DNA of 64,000 bases from Rana temporaria (taxonomy: Eukaryota; Chordata; Amphibia; Anura; Ranidae), in the NCBI RefSeq assembly GCF_905171775.1, contig NC_053499.1, positions 145,888,751-145,952,750 of the forward strand, given 5' to 3'. Every line of letters begins with the position of its first letter. Position 1 is the stretch's first letter. Position numbers and translations under genes: made by a program. Shown here one piece after another: positions 10,811 through 20,289 of this stretch. The notes under the pieces are model-generated. The model did not search any database and was not told the origin of the DNA. It saw only the letters and a program-made list of their open reading frames with translations.

Positions 10811-12715
10811 ATGGAGTCGCAGTACGCCAGGCTGAAAAGATCCACACTAAAAGATCTATTGGAGAGTCGTGGTAGGAGCGCCAGCAACAGACCACGGAGG
10901 GAGCTGATAGCTGACCTGCTGGAGCTGGACGAAATGGATGGATCTATGGAAGGAACGGAGCCCCTTGCACCTGTCAGCAAAGAAGATGTAATTACTGGGA
11001 TTGTACAGCGGAGATTATCCTTGTATCCAGAAACGTCCGTGGAACTAATCAACCAGCTGTTCCGGGAAGCAAGGGAGGAGATACAAACGAAGAGGGGACA
11101 AGAACTGGAACTGGTAAGAGCGAGACAGCCCATTACACCTGCAGTTCCTACCCCCCCACCTGCTGCTACAGGAAAGAAAATACCGTTCGCTGCATTTAAA
11201 GCTTTTGTAGAAAGTGAGGAGGAAATCGATGGATATTTGGCGGACTTTGAGAGGCAGTGCTCACTACACCAGGTACCACCAGACCAATGGGTCACTATTT
11301 TGTCGGGGAAATTGTCAGGCAAAGCCAATGAAGCCTTTCGGGCTCTTGCTCCAGAGGATATTTTACAATATCAGCAAGTTAAAAAGGCGCTGCTAACCCG
11401 ATACGCCGTAACTCCAGAAGCCTACCGCCGGCGCTTCTGGGAGTCCAAGAAGATGGCTGTGGACTCCCACATGGAATGGGCCAACCAGTTACAAAGGGTG
11501 GCATCCCTTTGGGTCCAAGGGTGCAAGGCCAACACCGGGGAGGAAGTATTGCAGCTGTTCCTAATGGAACATTTCTTCCAAGACCTGGCCGCAGACATAC
11601 AAGACTGGGTACGAGATCGCCGTCCCGCTAACTTAAACGAGGCGGCTCGGCTAGCAGATGAGTACGCGGAGACAAGGAAAGTAAGCCAGGGTACTATGCG
11701 GCTGGCTCAGAAGGTAGAACCGCGTACTCCAACCGTCACCCCACGCCCAGAGTTTCGGGCTCCAGTCCCACCACGTCCTCAGGGGCCTAGCAACTACCCC
11801 CGGGATTCGCCTAGGGTGATGTGCCATCACTGCAGCGACACTGGACATATTGCTCGTTATTGCCCTTTGAGAGCTACAAATAACAATTGGAGACGCACAA
11901 CACCCAACACAGAGGTCACTCCATCACGTCCCTCTGCGGCCCACTGCCTGGAGACCGAGGGGGGCCCTGAGGAATGTCTGGGAATTTGGTATGAGGCAGA
12001 CCCAATACAAGCGGCCTCTCCGGATAACCGTCAGCATCACCGTCAGGAGGTACGGGTGAATGGACAAGTAGCACAAGGCCTAAGAGACACTGGGACTACA
12101 ATCACGTTGATTCAAAAACATCTGGTAAAGCCAGAGAACGTGTCCACTCGCACAGTTGCCGTCCGGGTCGCAGGGGGTGCTGTATTTCGCGTACCCACCA
12201 CCCGGGTGCACTTAGACTGGGGAGCCGGGTCAGGAAAGACCACAGTTGGTATCATGGACAACCTACCTGCCGAGGTGGTGCTGGGCAACGACATTGGCCC
12301 TCTGACTTCGGCTTATTTACCTACACCTGCTGCTGCTTGTGCCGTGACCACCCGCGTTGCTGGAATCAACCCACTTGCTGCTGAGAACCGGGTAAGACAA
12401 CCTTCCCCGACATGTAGTGTAGATCCGGCACAATATCACAGTCTAAAATGGGAATGTGACAAGTTGGCCAGTGAGAAATCAGAGATGCAACGACACTATG
12501 TCACGTATTATGAGATGTCCCGTGGCTTGAACATTGAAATGCACAAACAGGCGGAAATTGTCAAAAGATTAAATGGGATTTGCATCCAGGTGGTGCCGTA
12601 TCTGTCCCAAGAGCATCAGCAACAGGTTTTGGGAGCCATTGAGAGAGCAAAGCAAGTGACTGTTCCAGAATTGAATTCTATTATTCACCGTCACCATCAG
12701 CTACCGACCTGGTAA
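10811..12715 (+). CDS. Gag-protease polyprotein fused in frame to a TLE5 (AES) Q-domain segment
   Basis: A 634-codon intact ORF between two near-identical LTRs. Residues 6-40 resemble a SAP-type helix-extension-helix. Residues about 200-290 resemble the SCAN / Gmr1-like capsid fold (motifs YRRRFWESK, EEVLQLFLMEHF, DIQDWVRDRRP). A proline-rich linker precedes a CCHC knuckle (C338, C341, H346, C351). Residues about 412-500 look like a retropepsin: LRDTGTT with catalytic Asp426, and later VVLGNDIG. Residues 540-625 are unlike any retroelement product: they match the N-terminal Q domain of Groucho/TLE proteins, with the TLE5-specific readings CDKLASEKSEM, VKRLNGIC and VLGAIERAKQVT. TLE5 lacks the WD40 repeats and modulates TLE co-repressors; the Q domain tetramerises and contacts TCF/LEF factors. 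Residues 626-634 are unmatched before TAA. The start chosen is the first ATG, about 30 bp after the primer site. The function of the fusion is unknown. Confidence 0.93.
   Translation: MESQYARLKRSTLKDLLESRGRSASNRPRRELIADLLELDEMDGSMEGTEPLAPVSKEDVITGIVQRRLSLYPETSVELINQLFREAREEIQTKRGQELELVRARQPITPAVPTPPPAATGKKIPFAAFKAFVESEEEIDGYLADFERQCSLHQVPPDQWVTILSGKLSGKANEAFRALAPEDILQYQQVKKALLTRYAVTPEAYRRRFWESKKMAVDSHMEWANQLQRVASLWVQGCKANTGEEVLQLFLMEHFFQDLAADIQDWVRDRRPANLNEAARLADEYAETRKVSQGTMRLAQKVEPRTPTVTPRPEFRAPVPPRPQGPSNYPRDSPRVMCHHCSDTGHIARYCPLRATNNNWRRTTPNTEVTPSRPSAAHCLETEGGPEECLGIWYEADPIQAASPDNRQHHRQEVRVNGQVAQGLRDTGTTITLIQKHLVKPENVSTRTVAVRVAGGAVFRVPTTRVHLDWGAGSGKTTVGIMDNLPAEVVLGNDIGPLTSAYLPTPAAACAVTTRVAGINPLAAENRVRQPSPTCSVDPAQYHSLKWECDKLASEKSEMQRHYVTYYEMSRGLNIEMHKQAEIVKRLNGICIQVVPYLSQEHQQQVLGAIERAKQVTVPELNSIIHRHHQLPTW
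12428..12685 (+). other. Captured TLE5/AES Q-domain coding segment (codons 540-625)
   Basis: Homology begins abruptly at the codon for Ala540 (AQYHSLK...) and continues without gaps to about ELNSII (620-625). Visible departures from the vertebrate TLE5 sequence as I remember it are few, roughly six replacements in 86 residues, e.g. Trp for Leu in the LK-ECDK stretch, Thr for Met after RHYV and Arg for Tyr before GLNIEM. The hydrophobic heptad pattern of the coiled coil is kept. The N-terminal part of the Q domain and everything after it in TLE5 are absent. The segment is uninterrupted, which fits capture from spliced mRNA; this depends on the frog TLE5 exon map, which I cannot check here. Confidence 0.92.
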
Positions 12716-12766
12716 GCCAATGGGAAGGCCGACGGACTGTCCAGGCAAACGGAACTTGTACCCTAA
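12716..12766 (+). pseudogene. Relic of pol: RNase H C-terminal tail
   Basis: Immediately after the TAA of the fusion ORF, and in the same frame, codons read ANGKADGLSRQTELVP followed by TAA at 12764-12766. The pattern NG-KADGLSR is the hallmark end of Ty3/Gypsy RNase H domains (commonly N-ADALSR). Its place just before the polypurine tract shows that the missing stretch between protease and this tail once held the rest of pol. RNase H as the last coding segment fits Gmr1-like elements, where integrase precedes reverse transcriptase; that order is established knowledge, its use here is inference. Confidence 0.8.
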
Positions 12767-12831
12767 CAGCAGACCGGACATCCCCAAGTTGATCCGAAAA
12801 GGATCAATCCGGGTCTGCCGAAGTGTTCCAC

Positions 12832-12844
12832 AAAAGGGGGGCAG
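12832..12844 (+). promoter_or_regulatory. Polypurine tract
   Basis: AAAAGGGGGGCAG abuts the first base of the 3' LTR, the expected position for the plus-strand primer of an LTR retrotransposon. The purine run is broken only by the C three bases before the LTR. Confidence 0.8.
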
Positions 12845-13428
12845 TGTAACGGATTATGGACTATTCTGCCTGGACATTGATAATAATTGCAGGATCTTGA
12901 GAGACTACAAGGTGTTGGTTAATTGTGACCCCAACCAGTCAATATTCTATGACTCAGTCTAGTGACATGCTAATTGCGTCAGGGCCTGGGAGGCAGTCCA
13001 TTGTCCTTGTATAAAGGTGTTGTAATGGACAGGTGTTAATCCCAGGTCTGCTCTCAGAACTATAATTATGCATGCTAAAAACTGTTTATGTGTGATAACA
13101 CTGTCTCTGTATGCGGAGACGAAACGTCTGCCTAGGAGACGGAGTGGGTGAAGGTTTTGTTGTTATTAATTAAAGAATGTTTAGTAATTAGCCTTAGTGT
13201 GTGATGAGGGGGGGAGTGTCATTTGTTTCTGTACAGTTGTAACCAGATATAAGGAGGAAAAATGTGGAAAATAAAGTCAGTCTGCTTGACCCTCCAAACG
13301 TAGCACGTCTCGTTTCTTGGAAGGGCGTTCGATGGGATATACAGGCGGTACCTGCATATCGCAGCTTGCCAGGGAAAAGGACGTCTCCAACGGCCGATAC
13401 CCCTCACTACCAGGGGGTAGCCGTTACA
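12845..13428 (+). repeat. 3' LTR
   Basis: A 584-bp repeat that matches the 5' LTR base for base on reading by eye except one position (ATACAGGCGG here, ATACCGGCGG in the 5' copy). It is followed by the GTTCT target duplication at 13429-13433. It carries the same TATAAA and AATAAA motifs. Confidence 0.95.
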
Positions 13429-13433
13429 GTTCT

Positions 13434-14760
13434 CTCACCCCCTTACCTCACTAAGTTACTAAACTTAGGGAAAATGCCTGTACAGTCTATTTACTTACAG
13501 GTAATCAACCCCAGTAAGTCCAGAATATGAAGAACATATCTTATGACATAACTCCAACAACAAATGCTTTTAGGCGGGGTCCTTTAATTCTCACAGTTTT
13601 CATGGTGAATCCTTCTTCCAATATTACAAACATTTTGGCAAAAGCATGACTTAAAATAAAACATGCTTTTGGCAGTTCTGTGGAAATGTTGCAATATTTT
13701 CTTTGACCAGGGATAACAAAGAAATAGAACTAATCTGTCACTGACTTAACGTCAATCTTTTCCAAATGAGTACCCATGTTCCCTTTGACTTCATTTTCTG
13801 CAAGGTCGGGTGTTGTACTGCTTCCTGTCATAGATAAGCTGACCTGTCACAGAGAATGATGGGTGTCAGATGCCTTTTGATGGTCACTTGAGCCATGAAT
13901 CACTGGAATCTGTTGCACTTTTGGGCTGCTGTTCATCATAATGAATATTTTTGTATGGAGAAAGCTGAATTATTAAATATTCTAGCACAGAAAAAGCTGT
14001 ACCTGAACAACCACTGTTGTTAAGTTCTCATGTCTGAAGTGATGCTCAAATACATCACATTGCTTGTTTTTATTAGTATTTGAACAACCACCCTTATGAT
14101 TCAGTCAGTCCTCCATGTAGCACTCCCAAAGCATCAAACAGCCTTACAGATGTGTAATACTATGCTATCATTTGTCAATTCCGATTTTGTAATTGATTTA
14201 AAAATAAAAAGGGGAAACAAATTACACTCCTGCCATTGGCAATTGATTTGTAAAAGTTATTACCATTTTTTTATGATGCATGTTGAAGGATAAAGGGGAG
14301 TAATCCAAAAAGATTAAGACATATTCCAACAAATGTCCTAACACGAGAGACAGTTGGCACCTGCACGTGAGCTATGTTCTGCCAGGAACCTTTCAGCAGT
14401 TCGTCCCAGCAGCAGCCAATATTAAACATCCGTTTTGTCAACGGATTATGTAATGTAGACCCAATGGGGTGTCACATCTTGACCGTCCTCCTCCCTAGCC
14501 CTTCTAGACATGAACATTTTAACTGCTTTGTTTGGATCATTCTTTAAATTTATGTAACCTACGTCTCTTTAGCCAGGTTTGTTTTAGGAATTTTAACCCA
14601 CTCGACGATTGATTTCTATGATGTCTATTAAGTGCCAAGTCGGTGTTGGGCTGCTGTACCCAAACTGAGTTGAATCGATAAGGTTCTTCAATTATTCTTT
14701 GCTAAGAAATTTCCTATATTGATAACAGTGAATAATTTGCATTTATGGTGCTGATGAAGA
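13434..14760. other. No gene or repeat recognised
   Basis: A/T-rich, apparently unique sequence downstream of the LTR element. ORFs are short and show no recognisable motif. A T-homopolymer lies just beyond it, near 14776-14793. Confidence 0.4.
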
Positions 14761-15254
14761 AAGTTATGCAGTCCTTTTTTTTTTTTTTTTTTTGTAGCGT
14801 TTTTGTAGCGTTTGTGTACCGGTGGGTTGTTTTCCCCTTACTTCCTAATAGGAAACTTCTCTAAAATGTGGGGAAATTCAGAAGACTCACTTCCACTCAC
14901 TTCCTGTTCATGTAATCATTTAGGATTTCCTTTCACTTCCTGTAACTGAGACAGTAGTCAAATAGAATGATGACTCTCTCTAGCAATTTTTGGGGTTTTC
15001 ATAAACTTTAACCACTTGATTTGGAAGTGGTTATCGTTATCCTCTCATGACCAGTCCATTTTTTTTATTTTTATTTTTACTATTCAGCACTGTGCTATTT
15101 TACCTGGCAATTGTGTGGCCATGAAACACTATGCGCAAACAAAATGTATATAATTTGTTTTAAACAAATAGAGCTTTCTTATGGTGGTAATTGTTTGGAG
15201 TTTTTTTTTTTTTTTGCTGTATAAAAGGAAAAAAGACCAAAAAGTTTGAATATT

Positions 15255-15258
<4 letters not shown>

Positions 15259-15304
<46 letters not shown>
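15259..15304. repeat. AT dinucleotide microsatellite
   Basis: About 23 uninterrupted AT units. The long isoleucine/tyrosine runs in overlapping reading frames here are produced by the repeat and are not a gene. Confidence 0.95.
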
Positions 15305-15306
<2 letters not shown>

Positions 15307-15685
15307 TTCAAAAGGTTTATTGAAAGGTATAAAAAGATACAGAAAAAAAATGCATACATCACAGATTGCAGATGCAACTGCACGAAAGAAAACAAACAAA
15401 CAAAAAAAGACAATCAGTATATTCCAATGAAAAGATACTTGACCTAAGACTATATCTTGTTTAGTACCAAGAAGTAAAATTAGATAGAAAATAATCCTCA
15501 CCAAAACAAACAGGTAAGATTCAATATGCATAGAACTATAGGACATGCTAGATCAAAACAACGTGGAAAAAAATCAGTCAACTTTGTCCATAATCGAGTG
15601 AATATCAAACACCCTCAATGGTAGTTGTCAGTACCGTGTTCTGAAATTGTTTGCCAGACCGACTAGAATTGTAAACAGTTTAGAG

Positions 15686-15790
15686 CAGGGGTGCCCAACC
15701 TTTTGAAGAGCGAGGGCCACTTAAGCGACTTGGTAATCGGTCGTGGGCCACAATGAGCGGAGCGTGTGGATGGCATGTCCGTGTCCGCTC
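15686..15790. repeat. hAT-type MITE, left end only
   Basis: Starts CAGGGGTGCCCAACCTTTT, the common terminal motif of vertebrate hAT elements. The right end is missing because unrelated repeats follow at once (an AACCACTT-family piece to about 15898, then a CpG-rich palindrome). Confidence 0.55.
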
Positions 15791-15899
15791 TGCATATGAT
15801 TTTTTTTATCATTTTGTTCCCACAAATTTGATCACCTCTGCGATTTTTATTTTTTGCGCAACAACTAAAAAAAGACCCACATTTTTGAAAAAAATTAAG

Positions 15900-16330
15900 G
15901 CCCAGATTCTCAAAGGCGTTACGACGGCGCAACACCATTTGCGCCGTCGTAAGTCTTAATCTGGCCCCGGGTATCTATGCGACTGATTCTTAGAATCAGT
16001 TACGCATAGATACCAATTAGATCTGACAGGCGTAAGGCTCTTACGCTGTCAGATCTTAAATGCAATTTTTTTTCCCGCCGCTAGGTGTCGCCGACGTCGT
16101 TTTCCCCGTCGCTTATGTAAATTGGCAAATTACGACGATTCCCGAACGTACGCGCGCTCGACGCAGAGAATTTACTTTGTTTCCGTAGCCTTTGCGACGC
16201 GTTAAGTTGCCCCTGGGTCTATGGAGGCGCAGCCAATAAGTATGGCCGTCGTTCCCGAGTCAAAATTTAAAAAATCTATGTCGTTTGCGTAAGACGTCCG
16301 TGAATGGCGCTGGACGCCATTTACGTTAAC
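15900..16330. repeat. CpG-rich palindromic MITE, truncated on the right
   Basis: Begins GGCCCAGATTCTCAAAGGCG and contains nested hairpins (TTACGACGGCGC / GCGCCGTCGTAA; GGTATCTATGCG / CGCATAGATACC). The GGCCGTCGTTCCCG and GTCGTTTGCGTAAG segments are shared with the copies at 9039 and 44953. No right terminus is visible. Confidence 0.65.
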
Positions 16331-16559
16331 GTCTAAGCAAATGTGGAATCTCTGGTCACCACTGAAGAAGGAGGTGCTGATGATAGACACATTATGGTGG
16401 ATATGGTGGTGGTAAAAATAAAATAAAAAATAAATGGTATTTTTTAAAACAGTGAATGGATGGAGGTGGGGGGGGGGGGTTATTTCCTGGGGATGGTCTT
16501 TAGATTTAGCCATAGAGGGGACCAGGGAGTTCACATAGGGGTTTATCTACTACTATGGG

Positions 16560-16978
16560 CAAATGAACTGGTAACCCCTGCCAAAATAAACAATGTATTC
16601 ATTTAGCATTACAAACCTGTGGGATTCCCAGTTGCAATGCTGAGTAACATATTGTTGTTTTGGAAAACACAATGTAAATGTACAAGCATTTGATTAAGTA
16701 AAATAATACCGCTAATTTTATTGCATTATCTTCCATCTTCCAATCATGTGCAAGCACAGTGTTGCATACTTGTATTTTGTTTTTATAATGGCTATTAGTT
16801 TATTGTGCAGATAATGCAATAAACTTAGCGGTATCATTTTACTTAATTAACTGCTTGTACATTTACATTGTGTTTTCCAAAACCACAATCTGTTACTCAG
16901 CATTGCAACTGTGAATCCCACAGGTTTGTAATGCTAAATGCGTACATTGTTTGTTTTGGCAGGGGTTACCAGTTCATT
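16560..16978. mobile_element. Long A/T-rich fold-back element
   Basis: Two arms of about 170 bp (16562-16735 and 16806-16976) are inverted copies with few differences: AACTGGTAACCCCTGCCAAA faces TTTGGCAGGGGTTACCAGTT. The approximately 70-bp loop has no coding potential. Unlike other palindromes in the window it is poor in CpG. No clear target duplication was read. Confidence 0.85.
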
Positions 16979-17540
16979 CGTTCAACATGATAAAAACTGC
17001 GTCTGACCTACTAAAAACTTGTGTGAGAAATAAAACATTGATGTTTGGTAGAAAAATGATGTTATGCAATAAAAACTGTAATGCCTGGCTTACACAGGTG
17101 CTGAAAGAGGGCGATAAGAGCATGTTCTTGATGTTCCACCATGTTGGCTTGGAAGTGAGGTATTGAACCACGTGGTTTAAAAGAAATCTATGATCACAGC
17201 ATACACTTTCATTTTATAACATCATCATTGTGATAGGGATACAAATGATGGTTATCTTTGACAAACTCACATAAGCTTGAAGAAAACATATCCTTTCATG
17301 TTGTAAGTGCTGCCTGTTTGCTGGACATCTCTTTCCACAAATTCCTGGATTCACTGCATGCCATGCTAGAAATAAGGACTATATATTCCATGATACCTTT
17401 CTGCCTGATTCCTGTATTGATTCTACCTACAGAAAATCCTCCTCTCAGTAGGCAGGCTCTGTGAAATGTGTGACGCAGCAGTGCTTACTCAATGTCACAG
17501 AATTCAAGGAAGTAAATATGTGGGGATCTTCACAAATTAA

Positions 17541-18237
17541 GTTAACAATAAAGCCAAAAGTCTCGGAGTCATCTTTGACTCAGACATGACGATGGATGCA
17601 CAAATAGGATCAGTCATCAGCGGTTCTCATCATCTGCTCCGCATGCCATGTAGACTCGTCCCCTTCATCCCGGAAGAGGACAAAGCAGTAGTGGTTGGAA
17701 CTTTTATCAACTCACGACTCGACTACGCAAATTCCCTCTATTTAGGACTACCAAAATACCAGATTTCACACCTTCAAGTCATCCAGAACACGGCAGCCAG
17801 ACTGGTAACAGGTAAAAAGCTGTGGGAATCAGTCTCCCCGGTCTTGAGGTCCCTCCACTGGCTGCCTGTACAGGACCGGTGACATTCAAGACACTCTGCC
17901 TCACCCACAAATGTATACAGGGGAACACTCCCCAATACTTAAGCGAGAAAATAAAACCCTACGTCACCAAGCGCGTGCTCCGGTCAACCAACCAAAACCT
18001 TCTCCAAATTCCTAAATCCCGCTACAAATCGAAGGGAGAACGCAGATTTTCGGTCCAAGGACCACGGCTCTGGAATGCTCTACCCACTACCATCCGCTTG
18101 GAGGAAAACCATCAGGCCTTTAGGAAAAAACGAAAGACCCACCTCTTCTGAAGGACCGGTACGACTCTGGATGTCAAGCGTCTTGAGGCGATTAAGTTCG
18201 CATTTGTTGCGCTATACAAGTTACTCACTCACTCACA
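17541..18237 (+). pseudogene. L2/CR1-type LINE ORF2 C-terminal region and 3' tail
   Basis: The codons read in order LGVIFDS, SRLDYANSLYLGLP, LQVIQNTAARLV, SPVLRSLHWLPVQ, FKTLCLTHKC, RRFSVQGPRLWNALP and KTHLF. This is the conserved C-terminal domain downstream of the reverse transcriptase in L2-like LINEs. One frameshift occurs near 17878-17882, so two reading frames are needed. After the stop (about 18151) a tail with TTGCGCTATACAAG ends in ACTC repeats, a typical LINE 3' end. The upstream parts are absent (5' truncation), as in most LINE copies. Confidence 0.88.
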
Positions 18238-18339
18238 ATCATCAAGTTCATTCAGTATAAAAAGTGTAGGCTAGAAATAATTTAAATACAATGTGGAGAT
18301 TAATATGTGATTTTAGATTTTTGAGAATAAATACACTTG

Positions 18340-19280
18340 AACTGCTTCTGGACCGCCCCACATACATTTACTGCAGCAGAGTGGGTCCTTCAGGGGAAAT
18401 GACGTACCTGTACATGATTTTGATTGCAGAGTCTAGGGTACGTGTGCGTACCTCCGGCGACCCGCTGTGATTGGACACAACAGGAGCCATTCAACGAGTC
18501 CGGCGGACGCGATGTCCACCGGGACCCGCAGATGTAAACAAAGCAGATAACTGTTCTGTCAGAGGGGAAGATGGAGATCTTGAGTTTCTGCTGAGCAGTA
18601 ATATGGATCTCTGTCTTCCCCCAGTCAAAGCACCTTCCCCACAGTTAGCAAGCACTCCCAGCGAACACATTTAACCCTTTGATCGGCGCCGATGTTAACC
18701 TCATTCCTGCCAGTGTCATTAGTACAGTGATAGTGCATTTTTTTTAGCACTGTTCAGTTTTGTGTCACTTGTCCCTAAAAAGTGTCACTTAGTGTCAGAT
18801 GTGTCCGCCGCAATGTCACTGTCCTGCTAAAAAATTGCTGATCGCCATCATTACTAGTAAAAAAAAAAAAACAATTCCATAAAAATATCCCATAGTTTGT
18901 AGACGCTATATCTTTTGCGCAAACCAATCAATATACGCTTATTGGAAATTGTTTTACTAAAAAAAAGTAGCAGAATACATATTGTATTGGATTATTTTTG
19001 TTTACATTTTGGATGTGTTTTATAGCAGGAAGTAAAAGATATATACATATATATATATTTTTCAAAATTGTCAGACTTTTTGTTTATAGTGCAAAAAATA
19101 AATCCAATCAAATGCCACCAAAAGAAAGCTCTATTTGTGGGAAAAAAAGGACATTAATTTTATTTGGGTACAGCGTTGCACGACCATGCAATTGTCAGTT
19201 ACAGTAACACAGTGCCGTTTCGCAAAAAAATTACCTGGTCATGAAGGGAGGTAAACCTTTCCGGAGCCGAAGAGGTTAAA
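18340..19280. repeat. AACCACTT-family repeat
   Basis: Shares with the copies at 8584, 36022 and 54640 the segments GCGCAAACCAATCAATATACGC, AAAGAAAGCTCTATTTGTGG and GCACGACCATGCAATTGTC. Here the order runs opposite to the 8584 copy. Boundaries are approximate. Confidence 0.6.
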
Positions 19281-19734
19281 GACAAATCACTACTAAGCAA
19301 ATAGCATTAACATGATCTAAGTATTGCCCATAATGTATGATCTGCAATAAACAGTCTACATACAGTGTCACTTCTCTCTGCTGGAACCTCTGAAAGAGTG
19401 TTTGAAAATTGGGCAGAGTGCTTCCCAAAGACCCGAAAAAAAAATGACTTAGTAAATAAGATCTGTTACTATGTCACATGGTAGGGACAGAATGTTATAC
19501 ACTTCAGTGACTGCATTTACATTAAATTCCTCAATACTTAAGTATATTATAAAATATTATTCTTAGAAACATACAATTTGTTCAAAACATTTATTAATGT
19601 TAAACTGCTCAAGCTTCTCCCTGAATTCTATAAATACACTGAATTCATGTGTCAAATCCAAGTGCCTGCAAGTTAAATATTTCCAGATTCTTCTCTTTCC
19701 ATAAGTGTATTACACTATAAATATGTTGTGGATA

Positions 19735-20287
19735 AGGATTCAGGGGAATTGGCTTTGCCCAACCCCTAGCTGTATTACCTGGCAGCTCAGTTACAACACA
19801 TTGGTCGCGTTTTACCTGTGGACCGGGTGGCAGTGGAAGGGAGTGGGGATTCCAGTATTGTCTTAATGGGTTATGTGGCTGGGACTAGTGATGTAGCTAT
19901 GGGTCTAGAGGCATTGGTATATGCCAAATCTAACATGTTTGCCCTCATGCAAAAGATATGGAATAAGACCAGACAATTGCAAAATGTCACTGGCTTCATG
20001 AACTACAGCCCTATGTGGGATAACAAATACTACCCTGAACTGCTACCACTGGACAGCGGGCCTAGGTGGAAAAAATATGGGATAACTTGTCTGAAACATA
20101 TCTTTTGCCATGGCAAATTATCTTTTACTGAACTACAACAAGAATTCAACGTACAGCACTCTATGCGCTTTTGCTACTTGCAGTTGCAGCATGGTATTAA
20201 AATGGAGTTGGAAAAAAGAAGAGAAGAAACTGCGCTAAACTATAATGTGAAAAATAAAAAAAATATTAAATGTATAGTCCCAATGTG
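19735..20287 (+). pseudogene. L1/Tx1-like LINE ORF2 C-terminal fragment
   Basis: A 156-codon open frame (19818-20288) contains YSPMWDNKYYPELLPLD, RWKKYGITCLKHIF, LSFTELQQEFNV and FCYLQLQH. This follows the C-terminal pattern of Tx1/L1-clade ORF2 proteins (PLW--P-L ... W---GI-TL-DL ... SF-EL---F-L ... RYLQLRH). Upstream codons near 19740-19815 continue it in another frame. The reverse transcriptase core is not present. The apparent ATG is not the native start. Confidence 0.7.
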
Positions 20288-20289
20288 AG

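Larger units (their letters stand above)
10178..13428 (+). mobile_element. Complete non-autonomous LTR retrotransposon carrying a captured TLE5 Q domain
   Basis: Seen: two direct 584-bp repeats (10178-10761, 12845-13428) start TGTAACGG and end CCGTTACA, so the termini are TG...CA and inverted. The 5-bp sequence GTTCT stands directly outside both ends (10173-10177 and 13429-13433), a clean target duplication. Between the LTRs lie a primer-binding site, one long ORF (10811-12715), a short RNase H relic and a polypurine tract. I see one LTR mismatch, C in the 5' copy against A in the 3' copy near the end of each repeat, so the insertion is young. The internal region is only 2083 bp and has no integrase or reverse transcriptase, so mobilisation would need enzymes supplied by a relative. 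Classification as Ty3/Gypsy, probably Gmr1-like, is inferred from the SCAN-like capsid and the RNase H tail lying next to the 3' LTR. Confidence 0.95.

Noticed and set aside
10597..10875. ORFs inside and across the LTRs
   Set aside because: They appear in both LTR copies and have no motif; they are LTR sequence read by chance.
10789..11328. 179-codon antisense ORF opposite the gag start
   Set aside because: A shadow of the coding strand; composition mirrors gag codons and no domain is visible.
15129..15413. ORF with Ile/Tyr runs
   Set aside because: Produced by the AT microsatellite and A/T-rich flanks; no protein motif.
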